Of a stretch of DNA of 64,000 nucleotides, positions 32,110-43,245 are shown piece by piece. A model generated the notes under the pieces. The model saw only the letters and a program-made list of their open reading frames with translations, did not search any database and was not told where the DNA came from. Origin of the DNA: Neoscytalidium dimidiatum (taxonomy: Eukaryota > Ascomycota > Dothideomycetes > Botryosphaeriales > Botryosphaeriaceae). Position 1 is the first letter of the stretch. Each line of letters begins with the position of its first letter. The stretch covers positions 806,001 through 870,000 of the forward strand of contig CM074700.1 of assembly GCA_037367355.1 (NCBI GenBank). Reading direction: 5' to 3'. A program made the position numbers and the translations under genes.

Positions 32110-35100
32110 GAGCGTATTGGTGGTTCAGGGTCGAGCTTCGGGATGATTGATACCCAACCATGATTGCAGCTATTCCGCCACGTCCGACCGGGCGCCGCGC
32201 ACTTTCTTTCTCAAAGTTTCCTTAACTGCCATTGCTTTAGTGCATTCGACTCGATGATACCAAAACCAGCGTGCAAAAGGTGCACAGACGGATATGTAAT
32301 GTGGAGGATTTCCGGAGCGGTTTATGGCATGGCGGTGGATTTCCTTGGTAATACCCGCTTCTCTCATTCAAGTCCCTTTAGTAGCCGCAAAAGCAAGTTT
32401 TTATGCGAATAGGTAGATCATAACATCATCCCTATCTTTTGTGTTTATTTGCCATGAGTAAATGAATTGAATGCTTCGTTGATGTTCATTGAGCGTACCT
32501 ATCAGTGGGCTGAGTCAATTATGTGCTGTTGTGCCTACTATTGTAACGAAGACCACACTGAACGTCCCTCAATGTCACGGGGAACTCTTTGCCTTCGAGC
32601 GGACACATGGCGGACACCCTCTCAAGTTGTTTACCTCCCAGAATATCCAGCGACTATTTCACTGCTTGCTGCCATCTCTTCAAAGACTGATATAAGTTCA
32701 CAGTTGATGACGAGGGCCCCAGTCATCAGGCATTCACTGCGGCTGAACCCCCGGAATGAGAAGATAATTTATATTTTGTGGATTCCTCGCGTTTGTGGGA
32801 ATGTGAAATGCATCAAATCCTTCAGGTTGGCTTTTTTTTTTTTTTTTTTTGCGAATTTTGTAGCACTGTTGTCCAGTTATGGCTGAATTTATTCACGTTA
32901 TGTAGTGTTGCGTATTGCTTCAGCACGGCCTTTACTTGCTGAGACCATTTACAACAATCGATGTATAATGCCTTTGACTGGTGGGATGCTGGCTAAACAC
33001 TTATGTGGAGCACTAGAGGGCCAAACGGGCGATTGAAAAGTTGTGCTTTCGTATTTGTTTGCCTTGTTCCAGCTCAACACTTTGGACAAGGTGTGGTCAG
33101 GGTTTATAGGCAAGAGTATTGAAAAGATACTGTGTAATTTGGATTCTGGCAGTGTCTTAAAAGAATATTGCCGCAGTAAGTGTCAGCATCGCCAAAGGGT
33201 ATGTCCCATTTGTGCTTGAAGGCCGCAGACGAGACGCCCGCTCCTGTTACCCAAGCCCTCTTTACTTGATAACTCTGGAAGATAAGCGGGGCGAGATCAT
33301 TCGGCTTTCTTTGTGGCCTTGAGTTATAGTGTACACAAGTAGTTTCTTGATGTGGAGAAGTAATGGGCCGATAGACTTCTAATAAGCACAGGATCATCGA
33401 GAAATATGATATCGCCGGGCCACCCCTCGTCATCGACTTCTGGATTTCATGATTACATAACGTGTGATCTTCATCATATGCCTAAATGGCCCTGTGTGTG
33501 AGAGTAGTGTCCTTCGTGAATGGCGCGTTGAAATGAGCGCTCTGGCGGAATGAGTCATTCTTAAAGCGATATTTCATGAACTTGAGAAGTGGCCCGATGA
33601 AGAAAGCAACCAGGCCCATTGGGGCCCAGGAAGCGTTGGGAAATTGTTGGAAGTTCGAAGCTGCTCAGGCAACGGCAGCGGGAAGGTCAAGCTCTTGGCA
33701 TGTGCAGGCGGAAAGTGAGGGCTTTGCCCCGGTGCTTGGCATGGCTTGATTAGGGAAGCCACCGGCTGGATTCGCTTCTCAGGAGCTTGACTGGGGGGAT
33801 CCTTCGGTGCATATATTTTCTCGCTTGAGCTGATGTGATGTCCGGTAAATGAAAAAAGGGCTCGAAACAGTCGAGTGCATTGCATTTCCCTTCATGGGTG
33901 GTTAGTGTTGTCCGTGGCAGCTGAATTCTGGACAGCAAGCCGTCACTGCAGAGAACGATGGCTATCGGGCAGATGAGAAAACTCAAGTGGGTTCAAGTCT
34001 AAAGATAGGTCTGAATGCATATGTTTGAAAATGAAGCGTGCATGTCGGTGGTAATGGAGTTGAAGTATGTATTGCGCCCTAACCTAGAAGAGGATTTTCG
34101 CCGGGTAGCTGCGTTTTGGAGGCAGTGCCGAGCCCGACCCCGCACGGCATAAAAGTCCAGACGCTGCGCTCCATTGTCTTCGTTCTCCAATCGTCAACAC
34201 TAACTGTCTAAGTATCAAACGGCTTAGACCCTGGTAGACACTCTATTTCTGGTCTACAGGTCGTACAGCTGACGGCTCTCCGCACGTGGTCTAGAGTCAG
34301 GCACCGGCCCAGCAACGCCCAGTCCCAGAGGCGCTCAGCTCCAGCTTCCTTCGTCATCCTGATCCGGCCGGTGGCTTGCGCCCATATTGGAAATGCGGGC
34401 TGAACTTCAGCCGCGCGACCCACGCGGTGCCCGGTAAGCTTCGATTACGAGCGCGCCGCCTTATGCCAAGCCCGCCGCCTCTCGGAAATCCAGTCGAGAA
34501 CCCAGATCACCCCAGATCAACCTCCAACTTCCGCTCCATCCCCATGGCCCGCTGTTTCTTGGCTCGCACGCCTGCTCTCCGAGACCCGGGGCAAGATCCA
34601 GATCTTCCTTCCCCATGTACTTGCTGACCGGTAGGCGAATGCTTAGGACCCCAGAGAGCGCGGACCTCAAGCAATAATCTTCCGCTCATCAACTCGCCGA
34701 TTCAGCGTTAGAATCTGTCCGTTGCAGAGATAACCAGATAATATCAACTTCTTTCCCGGTTTCTTTCGATGAGGCTCTCCGTTCATCCCTTCGCTCGGGA
34801 TTCTCCAGCGGATCGCTCGCGTTAGTTTACCTCCCTTTTTCTGCCTCCGCTTAAGCTTTCCTCTTCCCGGAAAGCCAGGACGAGCTTGCCTGACTAGACT
34901 TGGGCGCACGCTTTCCTCTTTGGGATGGCCAGATGGTTCAAAGCCATTTTGAGAGCCAGCGGCCAGATCCTCGTACGGAATTCCCCTGCGCAGGGCCCAT
35001 GACTAGAGATACTATCCAGGCCTGGATCCGAAATAGATACCGCATCGCCTCCGTCGCCACGAGATGCGTTGGCTCTTCCTGCGGCCAGCCACCATGGCTG

Positions 35101-35765
35101 CGGCTGAGCCTCCGCAACATCAGCTAACACCAGCATTAGCCTACCATTACAGTCGATGCCTGCCGCCATTAGGGTCCTAGTCCGAAAGAGCAGGTGCCTC
35201 TCCTAGATAGTTACCGGTGAGGTGAGCTGGAACATGGAGCTCCACTTTGCCGACGAAAGATTGTCAGCTAGCCCCACGGGGCTTGACGGATGCTTCGTCT
35301 CATCTCAAGGAAACGGACCCTGGGCGCGGGCCTTCATCTACCAACGCTTTGACAACTGATGAAATTACGGCTTGGACATTGGCCGTGTACTTCCACCGCT
35401 TGTAGTACCTTGAATCGGCTGCAGTTTGTTCTTGGTATCCAATCGACTGGGTGGCAATATCACTCCGTCGGGCCAGGTTCTCTGCCGATACTAGCAATGG
35501 TAAGCACACAGTTAATGAAAAAGCCCCATGGTACGCTAGGGTCCCGTTCCCGCAGTCGCAAGCATCCCGCTTCATGCATACCAAGCATCCTCGTAGCGCC
35601 TCGAACGCCTCTAGACTTCTACCGACACGGCAGCCCAGTGAACAGCCGTTGCTTCTCATCTATCCTACAAATATATATTCCCGATGGTCGCAGCTCGTTA
35701 TATACTCCTTCATCAAGCTCCTGCTTCTTTTGCTTGCTTCCATTAAGACGCCTTAAACAGTCATC
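32110..35765. other. 3.7-kb gene-free region
   Basis: This is the longest gap in the window, between the HAM1-like gene and the secreted-protein gene. Base composition shifts between AT-rich (32.1-34.0 kb, with a T19 tract at 32832-32850) and GC-rich (34.1-35.3 kb). None of the open frames has a recognisable product. A decayed mobile element or noncoding RNA cannot be excluded, but I saw no terminal repeats or polymerase motifs. Confidence 0.5.
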
Positions 35766-37829
35766 ATGCGTCTTGTGGTATCTGCTCTCGCTTCGCTCTC
35801 CTGGGCATCTCTTGCATACGCAGCTGTCGATCCTTTGTTTGTTACTGGACTCATTGATGGGTAAGTTATTGTCCATGCTATCGTCTTATATTGAAGCTAA
35901 TATCTCTAAGTCTTGCCGCCGATTCTGCTGATGCTACTTCTGGCGGCACAGTCACCGTCAATGGCTTCCAAATTACGGTACCAAAGAATCTTATCGTCCA
36001 ATTTCCTGCTGCATGGGTACCCTGGAAGGATGTTGTTGCTGCTGGTTTGAAAGGCTACGAAGTCTCAATCACAGGAAACGTGGTCGATGGCACTCCAATT
36101 GCCGGGCAGATTGAGCTCGCCCAAACGCTGCTAAATGCAGGCAACGGCGTGATCAAATCAGTGAATCTCGGCGACAATTTCTTCACGCTTGTGTCGGGCA
36201 CTAAGGTCGTCCTGAACGATCCCAACGCCGTCTACTCCGTCGGTTACAAGGACCAGCCGCTTTTCACCGCCGATGACGAAAACCCGAGCATCACTGCATT
36301 CTCAGGCTTTCCGATGTGCATTCCTCGATCAGCGACCGATGATCGGTGCCCTCTAACCAGCCGCAGTGCCACAACAAACCCTGGCCAAGATACCTTGTGA
36401 GTATTACACCACTCACTTCGTTTTCCAATGAGCTAACAGTAACAGCGCTGCAAAGAATGCCACCGTCATGGCACCATTTATCCCTGGCGACTACGTCGAG
36501 TTCTCCGGTATCACTGTCGGTGGCGTAGTTTATGCATACGAGGTCGTCGCGGCCAATGTTCAGATCACTACGTCTGGCGCGAAGGGTGAGCCAGTGTACA
36601 TCCGTATGGAAGATGCCATTATCGGCGTCTTCGATCCCACAACAGGTGTCGCGGCAAACAACGAGTTTGGTGACACGAGGTTCATCGGCTACACCTCCGA
36701 TTCGGACAACACATATGCCGCCGTGACTGTTAGCGCCATTGACGTCGATCGTTGCTCCGGTGAGGAGACATATCGAACCATCGGCAGCGCCAGCCTCAAG
36801 GCCGGTGACGCCCGCAACAAGTTCATTTTCCGTGCCGACTCCACCACTCTGTCCAAGTACACCAGAGAATACCGCATCGTCACTGCTGGAGGTATCAAAA
36901 AGACGGCGAACGGGATCGCAGCCGGGCAATACGTCCAGCCAGTCACCGAATGGATCTTCCCCGAACCGACCGTTCCTGGAATCAAGGCGCCGGCCTTGAA
37001 CTACGCTGTCTTCAACAATCTCGCCAACGGTATCAACCAGGACGGCGTCCAGTTCGGCCAGCTCAGCCCGTGGCCCGGCGCATCCGCTCCTGCGGCCGCA
37101 GACTGTAGCGCCCCTACCAAGCCGACCACATCGGCTGGAGCCACCACCACCGCCCCAACGGCTACTTCGCCCAAGGCCAACGTCGGCACGCCCTTCACGA
37201 CCATCCCCGGTGGCCTCGTAGCGCTAACCGCCAAGGACGACAACGGCATCGATGCCAGCTCGCTCACGTACAGCTGGGCCCAAGTCTCGGGCCCGTCGGC
37301 CGCGCTCGGCACCAACGTCGCGGCGTCCACGCTCGCCTTCACGGCTCCCGCCAACCCCAGCCCGACCACCGGCGTCGTGACCCGCGTCTTCCGCTGCACC
37401 GTCAGCGTCAAGGACCAGAGCAGCTCCGCCGACGTCACCGTCACCACCGACGGCTCGCTGCCCGATAAGGTCACAATCGAGAGCTACACGTGGACCACTC
37501 AGCAGGGCGGCACCATCAACATCGTCGCAAATACGAACGTCCTGTGGGCCCAGGACACGAAGAACCCCCCGGTCGGCCCCAAGCTGACGCTGCAGTTCGG
37601 CTCCGCCACCGGCACCGGGTTCGCGAACAGTGCCATCACGCCCGTGTACCAGGGGAACGGAAGGTGGAGCTGGGGTGCGCGTAGCACGAAGAAGCCTGGT
37701 AGTATCAAGATCACGTCGGAGAGGAATGGCAGCGCGCAGACGACGAGCACCACGGCGAGGAAGAGGGCGTTGGGCGGTTCGGCGACGTGGAGAGGAGAGG
37801 AGGTGGAGGAGGTGGCTGCTGAGGAGTAG
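35766..37829 (+). CDS. Secreted protein of unknown function with Ig/PKD-like module
   Basis: Three exons (35766-35860, 35911-36396, 36446-37829) encode 654 aa. The N-terminus MRLVVSALASLSWASLAYA is a clear secretory signal with cleavage expected after residue 19. The mature part is Val/Thr/Gly-rich and all-beta in character (for example VTVNGFQITVPKNLIVQFPAAW and GDYVEFSGITVGGVVYAYEV), without recognised catalytic motifs. After a Thr/Ala/Pro-rich linker near residue 420, a segment with LTYSWAQVSGPSAAL and VFRCTVSVKDQSSSADVTV resembles PKD or Ig-like repeats that space extracellular proteins. The last 35 residues are basic then acidic. There is no C-terminal GPI-type hydrophobic tail. A second AG three codons upstream could start exon 3 with little change. 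Probably a cell-wall or extracellular protein; no function assigned. Confidence 0.85.
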
Positions 37830-38236
37830 ATATTCTTGTGAGCGAGTGGCTTGTAAATATGGGACGAGAGTTTTCCGGGCGGTGCATATACTACGCTCCT
37901 TTTTTGGGTTTGTAAATACTGGTGCGCATCTTTTTGACGACTTGTTACGCGATCATGGAACGTGTATATGAGATAGAACGGTTAATGTACATATTGGGAT
38001 ACTTTATAAATGTCTGATATTACTGTTGTTCAATGTTCGGGATGTACCGTGTTCGTACCTTACATGGATGGTATTTACCAGCTCTGATAATTAATTCTGA
38101 TACGTGATGGCTGATATCCTCTCGTACAATGATTTGTAGAGAACATCCATCTTGAGTAGAAGTGCAGAATGCGAAAGAGGCACGAAGAATACAACTCTAG
38201 GGAGATGCCGGAAAAAAAAAAAAAAAAAAAACTCTC
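37830..38236. other. Convergent 3' region (secreted protein / caspase-like gene)
   Basis: This 407-base region lies between convergent genes. It ends with a run of 20 A (38212-38231) six bases from the stop codon of the caspase-like gene. No gene is seen. Confidence 0.5.
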
Positions 38237-39693
38237 TCAGCCAGTCGACTCATCTCCTGAAGCCTGGTAGTCGGAGTCCAACACCTTACCGATCACTTTC
38301 ATGAACGGCGAATCTGGCGACCTTCGCTTCACTGCCGCATTCAGAGGCGTCAAGTCCCCAGAACTGGCAGCGCCTTGCGTCTTCCGTCTCTTGTTGAATT
38401 TTTGAGTGTTCATGATGATTGCAGCCAGCCCGGGAATCGTCTTCGGCCGGTCGAAGTCCAGCCATCGGATGTTCCGCAGAGGCACCTGGCTCTGTTCGAA
38501 AGCCTCCGGCAGCCGGTGCGTGAGCCTCTCGATCATGTCCTTGCTCAGTTCGTTATCCTTGATGACGAACTGGAGGGACAGCAGGCCGCCGGGGCCGTCG
38601 AACGACCAGACGGGCTCCGGAGGCGCCTGCGGCTCCTCCTGCTGCGTCTTGCGCGGACCGAGGCGGATGTGCCGGCGCGACCCCTGGAGGACGTTCCAGA
38701 GGCGGCACGGGGTCCTGGTGCGGACCTGGTCGATCGCCTGCGACAGCTCGTTCGTGTCGAAGCCGCCCTCCTGCTCGGCCAGCGCGTTCAGGCAGTTGAT
38801 GAGCGCGCGGGTGAAGGACTTGGCGCCGGGGGCTTCGGTCGGCTTGTCGATGGAGCTCGCCGCGAGCATCTCGAACTCCCGGCTGCTGACCTTGTGGCCG
38901 CCGCGCACCATGAGGTTGCTGGCGAAGCAGCAGTCCATGATGGCGAGGACGTCGCCGGTGGCGTAGATGGAGAGCGCCCTTTGCGCCTCGTTCCAGAACA
39001 CTTTGGTCAGCATGTCGTCGGCTTCGACGGGGTCGTCGGTGCTTTCGGGTTGGGCAGGTCGTCAGCGTAAGCGTAGTCCGAAGGTGCGGGTTACTAGTCT
39101 CGAGGTGTGAGGACTCACTTTGCTATCTCCAACAGCTTTTCCTCATCGTGGAAGATACCATGGCCCGCATAGTACACGATCAGAAGGTTTTGAGGGTCGT
39201 CGTGCTCGAGAATAAACCCGCTGATGGCATTTGTCAATTGCATCTGCGGGTTCCGGCGGCTCAGTTCCACTGCCCGTGTCGCGTATCCATATTTATCGGC
39301 GAAGATGCTCTTGAGCTCGGAGACCTGCATGGCAAGCATTTAGCATTCTCTGGAAACGATAAGATTACCAGGATGGCATTGTCTGCTGTAGGGGAGAACA
39401 CAAACCTCCTGGTCCACCCTCAACTGATCCACCTCCTTCTGCCATTTGACAAGCAAGACGGCGACGTTCTTGTATCCATTCACTCCCATCGACTTCGAAA
39501 TGGACTCTTGCCACCATCTCTGCATCTGCGACTGGCTGGACGTCTCTATTCGCGCCGGCGCCTGCTCGACTTTAGTCGTATCCCGCACGCTGTGAGGTAC
39601 TGGCGAATCAGTCATCTCCTCCAGGCTCATAGGTGTGACCGGGTCCTTCGGCTTTGCACCGAGAACAGCTGGCGAGGCAGTGATAGGCTCCAT
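38237..39693 (-). CDS. Caspase-fold (peptidase C14-like) protein
   Basis: Three exons (39693-39406, 39324-39119, 39041-38237) encode 432 aa. Residues 65-165 form the start of a caspase-type p20 fold: WQKEVDQLRVDQEVSELKSIF, an LTNAISGFILEHDDPQNLLIVYYAGHG strand-turn with catalytic His151, then after splicing DVLAIMDCCFASN, in which Cys203 sits where caspases and metacaspases carry the nucleophile (usual DSCHSG). The segment SSREFEMLAASS and SFTRALINCLNALAEQEGG complete the core at about residue 290. The C-terminal 140 residues are an unfamiliar domain ending in a charged tail. There is no prodomain repeat rich in Pro/Gln as in yeast Mca1, so this is a divergent standalone C14-like enzyme. Family members cleave after basic residues or act in cell death; the role here is unknown. 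Confidence 0.87.
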
Positions 39694-40592
39694 AGTATCG
39701 ACGTTGTGGGCTATTGGTATCAAGGCATGCGAGGCGTCTGCGCGAGGAATGCGCTAGTCCGCCGTGCCATTTTATTCTGCAAGGCTCAAAGTAAATGTGC
39801 TGCAGCTGCGACAACACCACCAACGGGGGCGAAATTTCAGCCTTGGAGGGCGAAGCGCAGTGGCGCGCCCGCGGCTTTTGGATGGCGGCGATTGCTCGAC
39901 CACAAATCAGCGGCCCCCACGGCCGTGACAATGAGGGCGGCTCACTTCCTTCACCCTCCCGCTGCTCAGCGTCCATCGTGATTTTCAGCCCGTTGTGCTT
40001 GCAAACTTAGAAGCTCCGAGAGGCCATCGTGGAAGTTTGCACGTGCTTCGAAGTTGTTTCGTGTGGCCTGCACGGGAACGCTGACATACAGATACAGGCT
40101 TCAAACATGCGTCGAGGCGGAGCAAAGGTGGGAGTACTGCGGCGCAGTCGTGCGTCCACAGCCCTGCTCTCGTTGTCACACCTTCCACGTCAGGCTTGGC
40201 TGCCCGATCTCCGATGGGCTCTTGGGCGCTGCCTTGCTGCCTGGAGATAGTCTTCTTCAAACTTCCATCGCCAGCAGAGCCGCATTGATTACACTCCGTG
40301 GGGGCCAGATGACGCGGAGTGGTGTGCGGGAACCTTCTTGCGGTCTGCTGTGGCTGCTTTTGGCCCCCGCCTTGCTTACTTTTTACCTGCACAATACCCT
40401 TCAGAGCCTGTCAGATCTCACACGTGAAAGTGCGAACTGTAGGATAGAGGCCGACAGCAGGCAAAGGTGTTGATGAGGCTGAAGTGACTGCCTGGAATAT
40501 GCGGAGGCGCAGCATCCTTGTCGTCCGGGTATAAAGCGCACCGCCCGGATAACACTGAAAGGGCAAGTAAGGCTGACTCGATATTCGCAATC
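39694..40592. promoter_or_regulatory. Divergent region caspase-like gene / small gene
   Basis: This 899-base region lies between divergent start codons. It is open in several frames without family likeness. It presumably contains both promoters. Confidence 0.45.
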
Positions 40593-41047
40593 ATGTCGAA
40601 CAAGGTGAGCTACTCCTTTCGCCTATCAACTGCCAGCCTGATTGACCTAATTTGGGAATCTGGTAGGAGAGCGAGCAACCTGTTGGCGACGCCCAGCGGA
40701 AAGAAGAAGAGCAAACCGTGGAAGATTCCCCTGAGGGATCAGTTCCCGAATTCAGAGGCGATGTGACTGCCAAAATCAAAGCTGGTAAAGTGAGTGACTC
40801 CACTGTCAACCGTGAAATGGGCGTGGCATTTGAGTTCGTGCACTGCTGACTACCGTAGTATCCGCGCGGCTACCCAGACGGCAGGACTGTTTCAGTCGTG
40901 TCGAAGCAGAAAGGAAAAACTCAAAGAATCTCGGTCACTATTTCTCGAGGCCGACCAAATCGACACGGTTGGGAATATCAGTTGGTGACTGCGCAAGGCG
41001 AACCTTACCAGAACGGCAAATGGGTGGACGAAGACGATATCTCGTAG
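40593..41047 (+). CDS. Small three-exon protein, 107 aa, unknown function
   Basis: This small gene is visible only after splicing: exons 40593-40604, 40667-40789 and 40859-41047. The 12-base first exon (MSNK) ends at GTGAGC. The second encodes an acidic, Glu-rich stretch. The third encodes a compact segment with GYPDGRTVSVVSK, RISVTISRGRPNRHGWEYQL and YQNGKWVDEDDIS, all in frame with a clean TAG end. The C-terminal 60 residues look like a small beta-barrel or SH3/Tudor-size domain (alternating beta-strands, conserved-looking Gly, Trp and Tyr), but I do not recognise a family. Phases are all zero, and both introns have good donors and a CTGAC or TTGAC branch point. It sits between the caspase-like and DUF6594 genes. 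Confidence 0.7.
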
Positions 41048-41197
41048 GAGCGGGGTATATGCGTGTCAGCATGCCTTGTCCGACACATGTACCGGGAAGC
41101 TGCCACGCCGGTCAGCCTGATCCCTTACATATAGTCTACCAATTCCAAGTCTCATTGCTGCTGCTCGTGAATTCTATCCCCAATTATCAGAAATCAA

Positions 41198-42525
41198 ATG
41201 GTGGTGCAGCAATTTGAGATGTCCGACCGCGAGGGACACCTTAGCAACTCGCCGAGGTGGGGTTCTGACGGCACGTTGCAGGGCGAACAGGATACTCCCC
41301 CACCCGCATACAGCTCTACCGATAACGAAGCTGAGAGCCAGACTAAGGCCACCCGACGCAGTAGGTACCGAAGCAGCCAAACATATGTCGCTTATTGAGA
41401 ATGCCGTAGGTTCTTTGTTGCAAAGACTGTTCCGGTCAAACTCACCAGGCGACTCCGAAGAAAGGGAGGAAGTAGATATTGCGGATACCATTGTCCGATC
41501 ATGTAAGCACCGACCCTTGACAGAAATTTTGTAAGCATACGCTTACTATGCGTAAAACAGTGGAAGAGTGCCAGGAGGGATATCCTAGGCTTGCAGCTTT
41601 CAAAGCCTGCGAACAGAGCTTCTCGATGTACAGAGGCTTCAGCTATGTACACGCTAGGTTGATCTTGAATTTGCAAGCCAAGATTGCAGCACTGGAGAAA
41701 GAGTTGGATCGTATCGATGAGGACGAGTTTGAAGATGAAGACACAAGACTACGGCTCAGCAACGTCAGGGAGGACATTGAAGCGGATAATAACGCTGGGG
41801 AAGGAGAGCGTACCAGACAAAAAATACTAGAGGAGCTTCGGGTCAGCGTTCTCCAATATGGTGAGGACCCATATCAAATGTTGGCAACGGGCCTGCTAAC
41901 TATTTCAGATGAACTACTCATCAAAGCAAAGCAGCTTGCGTCCTTTCAGCGTCCGACCGACCGCGATTACCGTAGTGTCCGCACTTTTTTCTGGAATTTC
42001 AGACCACTTGCGAAAAAAGACGAACAATACATCAAGTGTCGCGAGGATATCATCAGCTTAAGAAACGGTCGAGAGTGGGCAGGCTTCGATCAGTGGGTTG
42101 AAACCACGCTGTTGAAGCTATCAAGGAGGTTTCCAGCTGTCAAAGTAAGTGCTGTCTATGCAGGCATCAATGTCAAGACCTAATCGGTTGTTACTATGCA
42201 GAGAACATTTTGTGATCCAGACCTTCGACGTAAAACAGAGGACGACGATATCCGATACTTATCCCCAGCTCGTGTCGAGACATTTGTTGGCCTGATGATC
42301 ACAGCAGTCGTCTTCATTCTTTTGGTTCTACCAGTGGTGGGAATGTATCGTCTTTCCAGCTTTGGGGATACGAAGGATATTTTCGCTGCAATCGGAGTTA
42401 TGATCGTCGCCACATTGCTTTTTGCAGCGGCGATGTCTTTGCTTACGAAAGCCAGAAGGCATGAATTATTTGCTGCAAGCGCAGCTTACTGCGCCATTCT
42501 GGTAGTTTTCATAACAAATGTCTAG
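41198..42525 (+). CDS. DUF6594 family membrane protein
   Basis: Four exons (41198-41360, 41410-41502, 41561-42144, 42202-42525) give 387 aa in a single frame. The N-terminal 85 residues are Ser/Pro/Glu-rich. EGYPRLAAFKACEQSFSMYRGFSYVHARLILNLQAKIAALEKELDRID is the typical start of the DUF6594 domain, leading into a long coiled coil, WNFRPLAKKDEQYIK and a segment with ISLRNGREWAGFDQW. The C-terminus has three hydrophobic helices (VGLMITAVVFILLVLPVVGMY, IFAAIGVMIVATLLFAAAMSLL, ELFAASAAYCAILVVFITNV). The family is common in filamentous ascomycetes, expanded in accessory regions, and has no established function. A second in-frame Met (MSDREG, 41219) could be the start. It lies 150 bases after the small gene on the same strand. 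Confidence 0.85.
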
Positions 42526-43245
42526 TAACGACCAACACCTATAGAAGTCTGTTTATCAAAATTAGAACAGAATAGTGCTCAATTCCACGTGCTTCATCCA
42601 GGCCCAAAAAATTCCGGCGGCAATATGCTCCCCATGGTAATAACGCACTGCTAAGGGTGTAATTGAGTACTTCATGATTTATGTAATACCTTATGGTTCT
42701 CTGATCACAAACCCCCATTCTCGAGAGTTTCAAGAATTAAGGAGTTAAGAGCCGCTGCAACGCATTACTAGAACGTAGAAAGTAGAGCTCGCTGGGAGTG
42801 ATGGTAGCCTGTGGTTTAAGACTAATGTGTTTCATTTCAAAGAACCATATAATTTGCATTTAGAGGTCACCGTATTTCTATGGAAAACACCCCACGTCAC
42901 GTCGGAACTGTAAACCAGTTGGAATGCAAAAGAAAGTTATTTTTTCACAGACAACGAACGAACGATACCGTATCTCTAAGAAAAAAAAAACTTAAAACTC
43001 GATAATCAGTGAGATCTTCAGAAAGCCCTGCCGAAGGATGTAGCGTACGTCTCGATATACTCAAGGACTTGACCGTTCCGTACATATCACAGCATCTCCG
43101 TATTCATTCGAGGCTCTGACCTATCATCTTTACCACCTCACTGAACTTTGCACCATCCACTCTCTTGCTCTTTGCATTGCCTGTAGTCGGCATTATCCCA
43201 CGCCCTACCGAACGTCTTCTTGCAGAGAGTTGTCCAGAAAAGCTC
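42526..43245. other. Convergent 3' region (DUF6594 / metalloprotease)
   Basis: This 720-base AT-rich stretch lies between convergent genes. Its right part, down to 43104, would be coding if the longer C-terminus of the protease is real. Otherwise nothing is seen in it. Confidence 0.45.

Noticed and set aside
39148..39981. 277-codon plus-strand frame opposite the caspase-like gene
   Set aside because: It overlaps exons carrying the caspase His motif on the minus strand and has no recognisable features.
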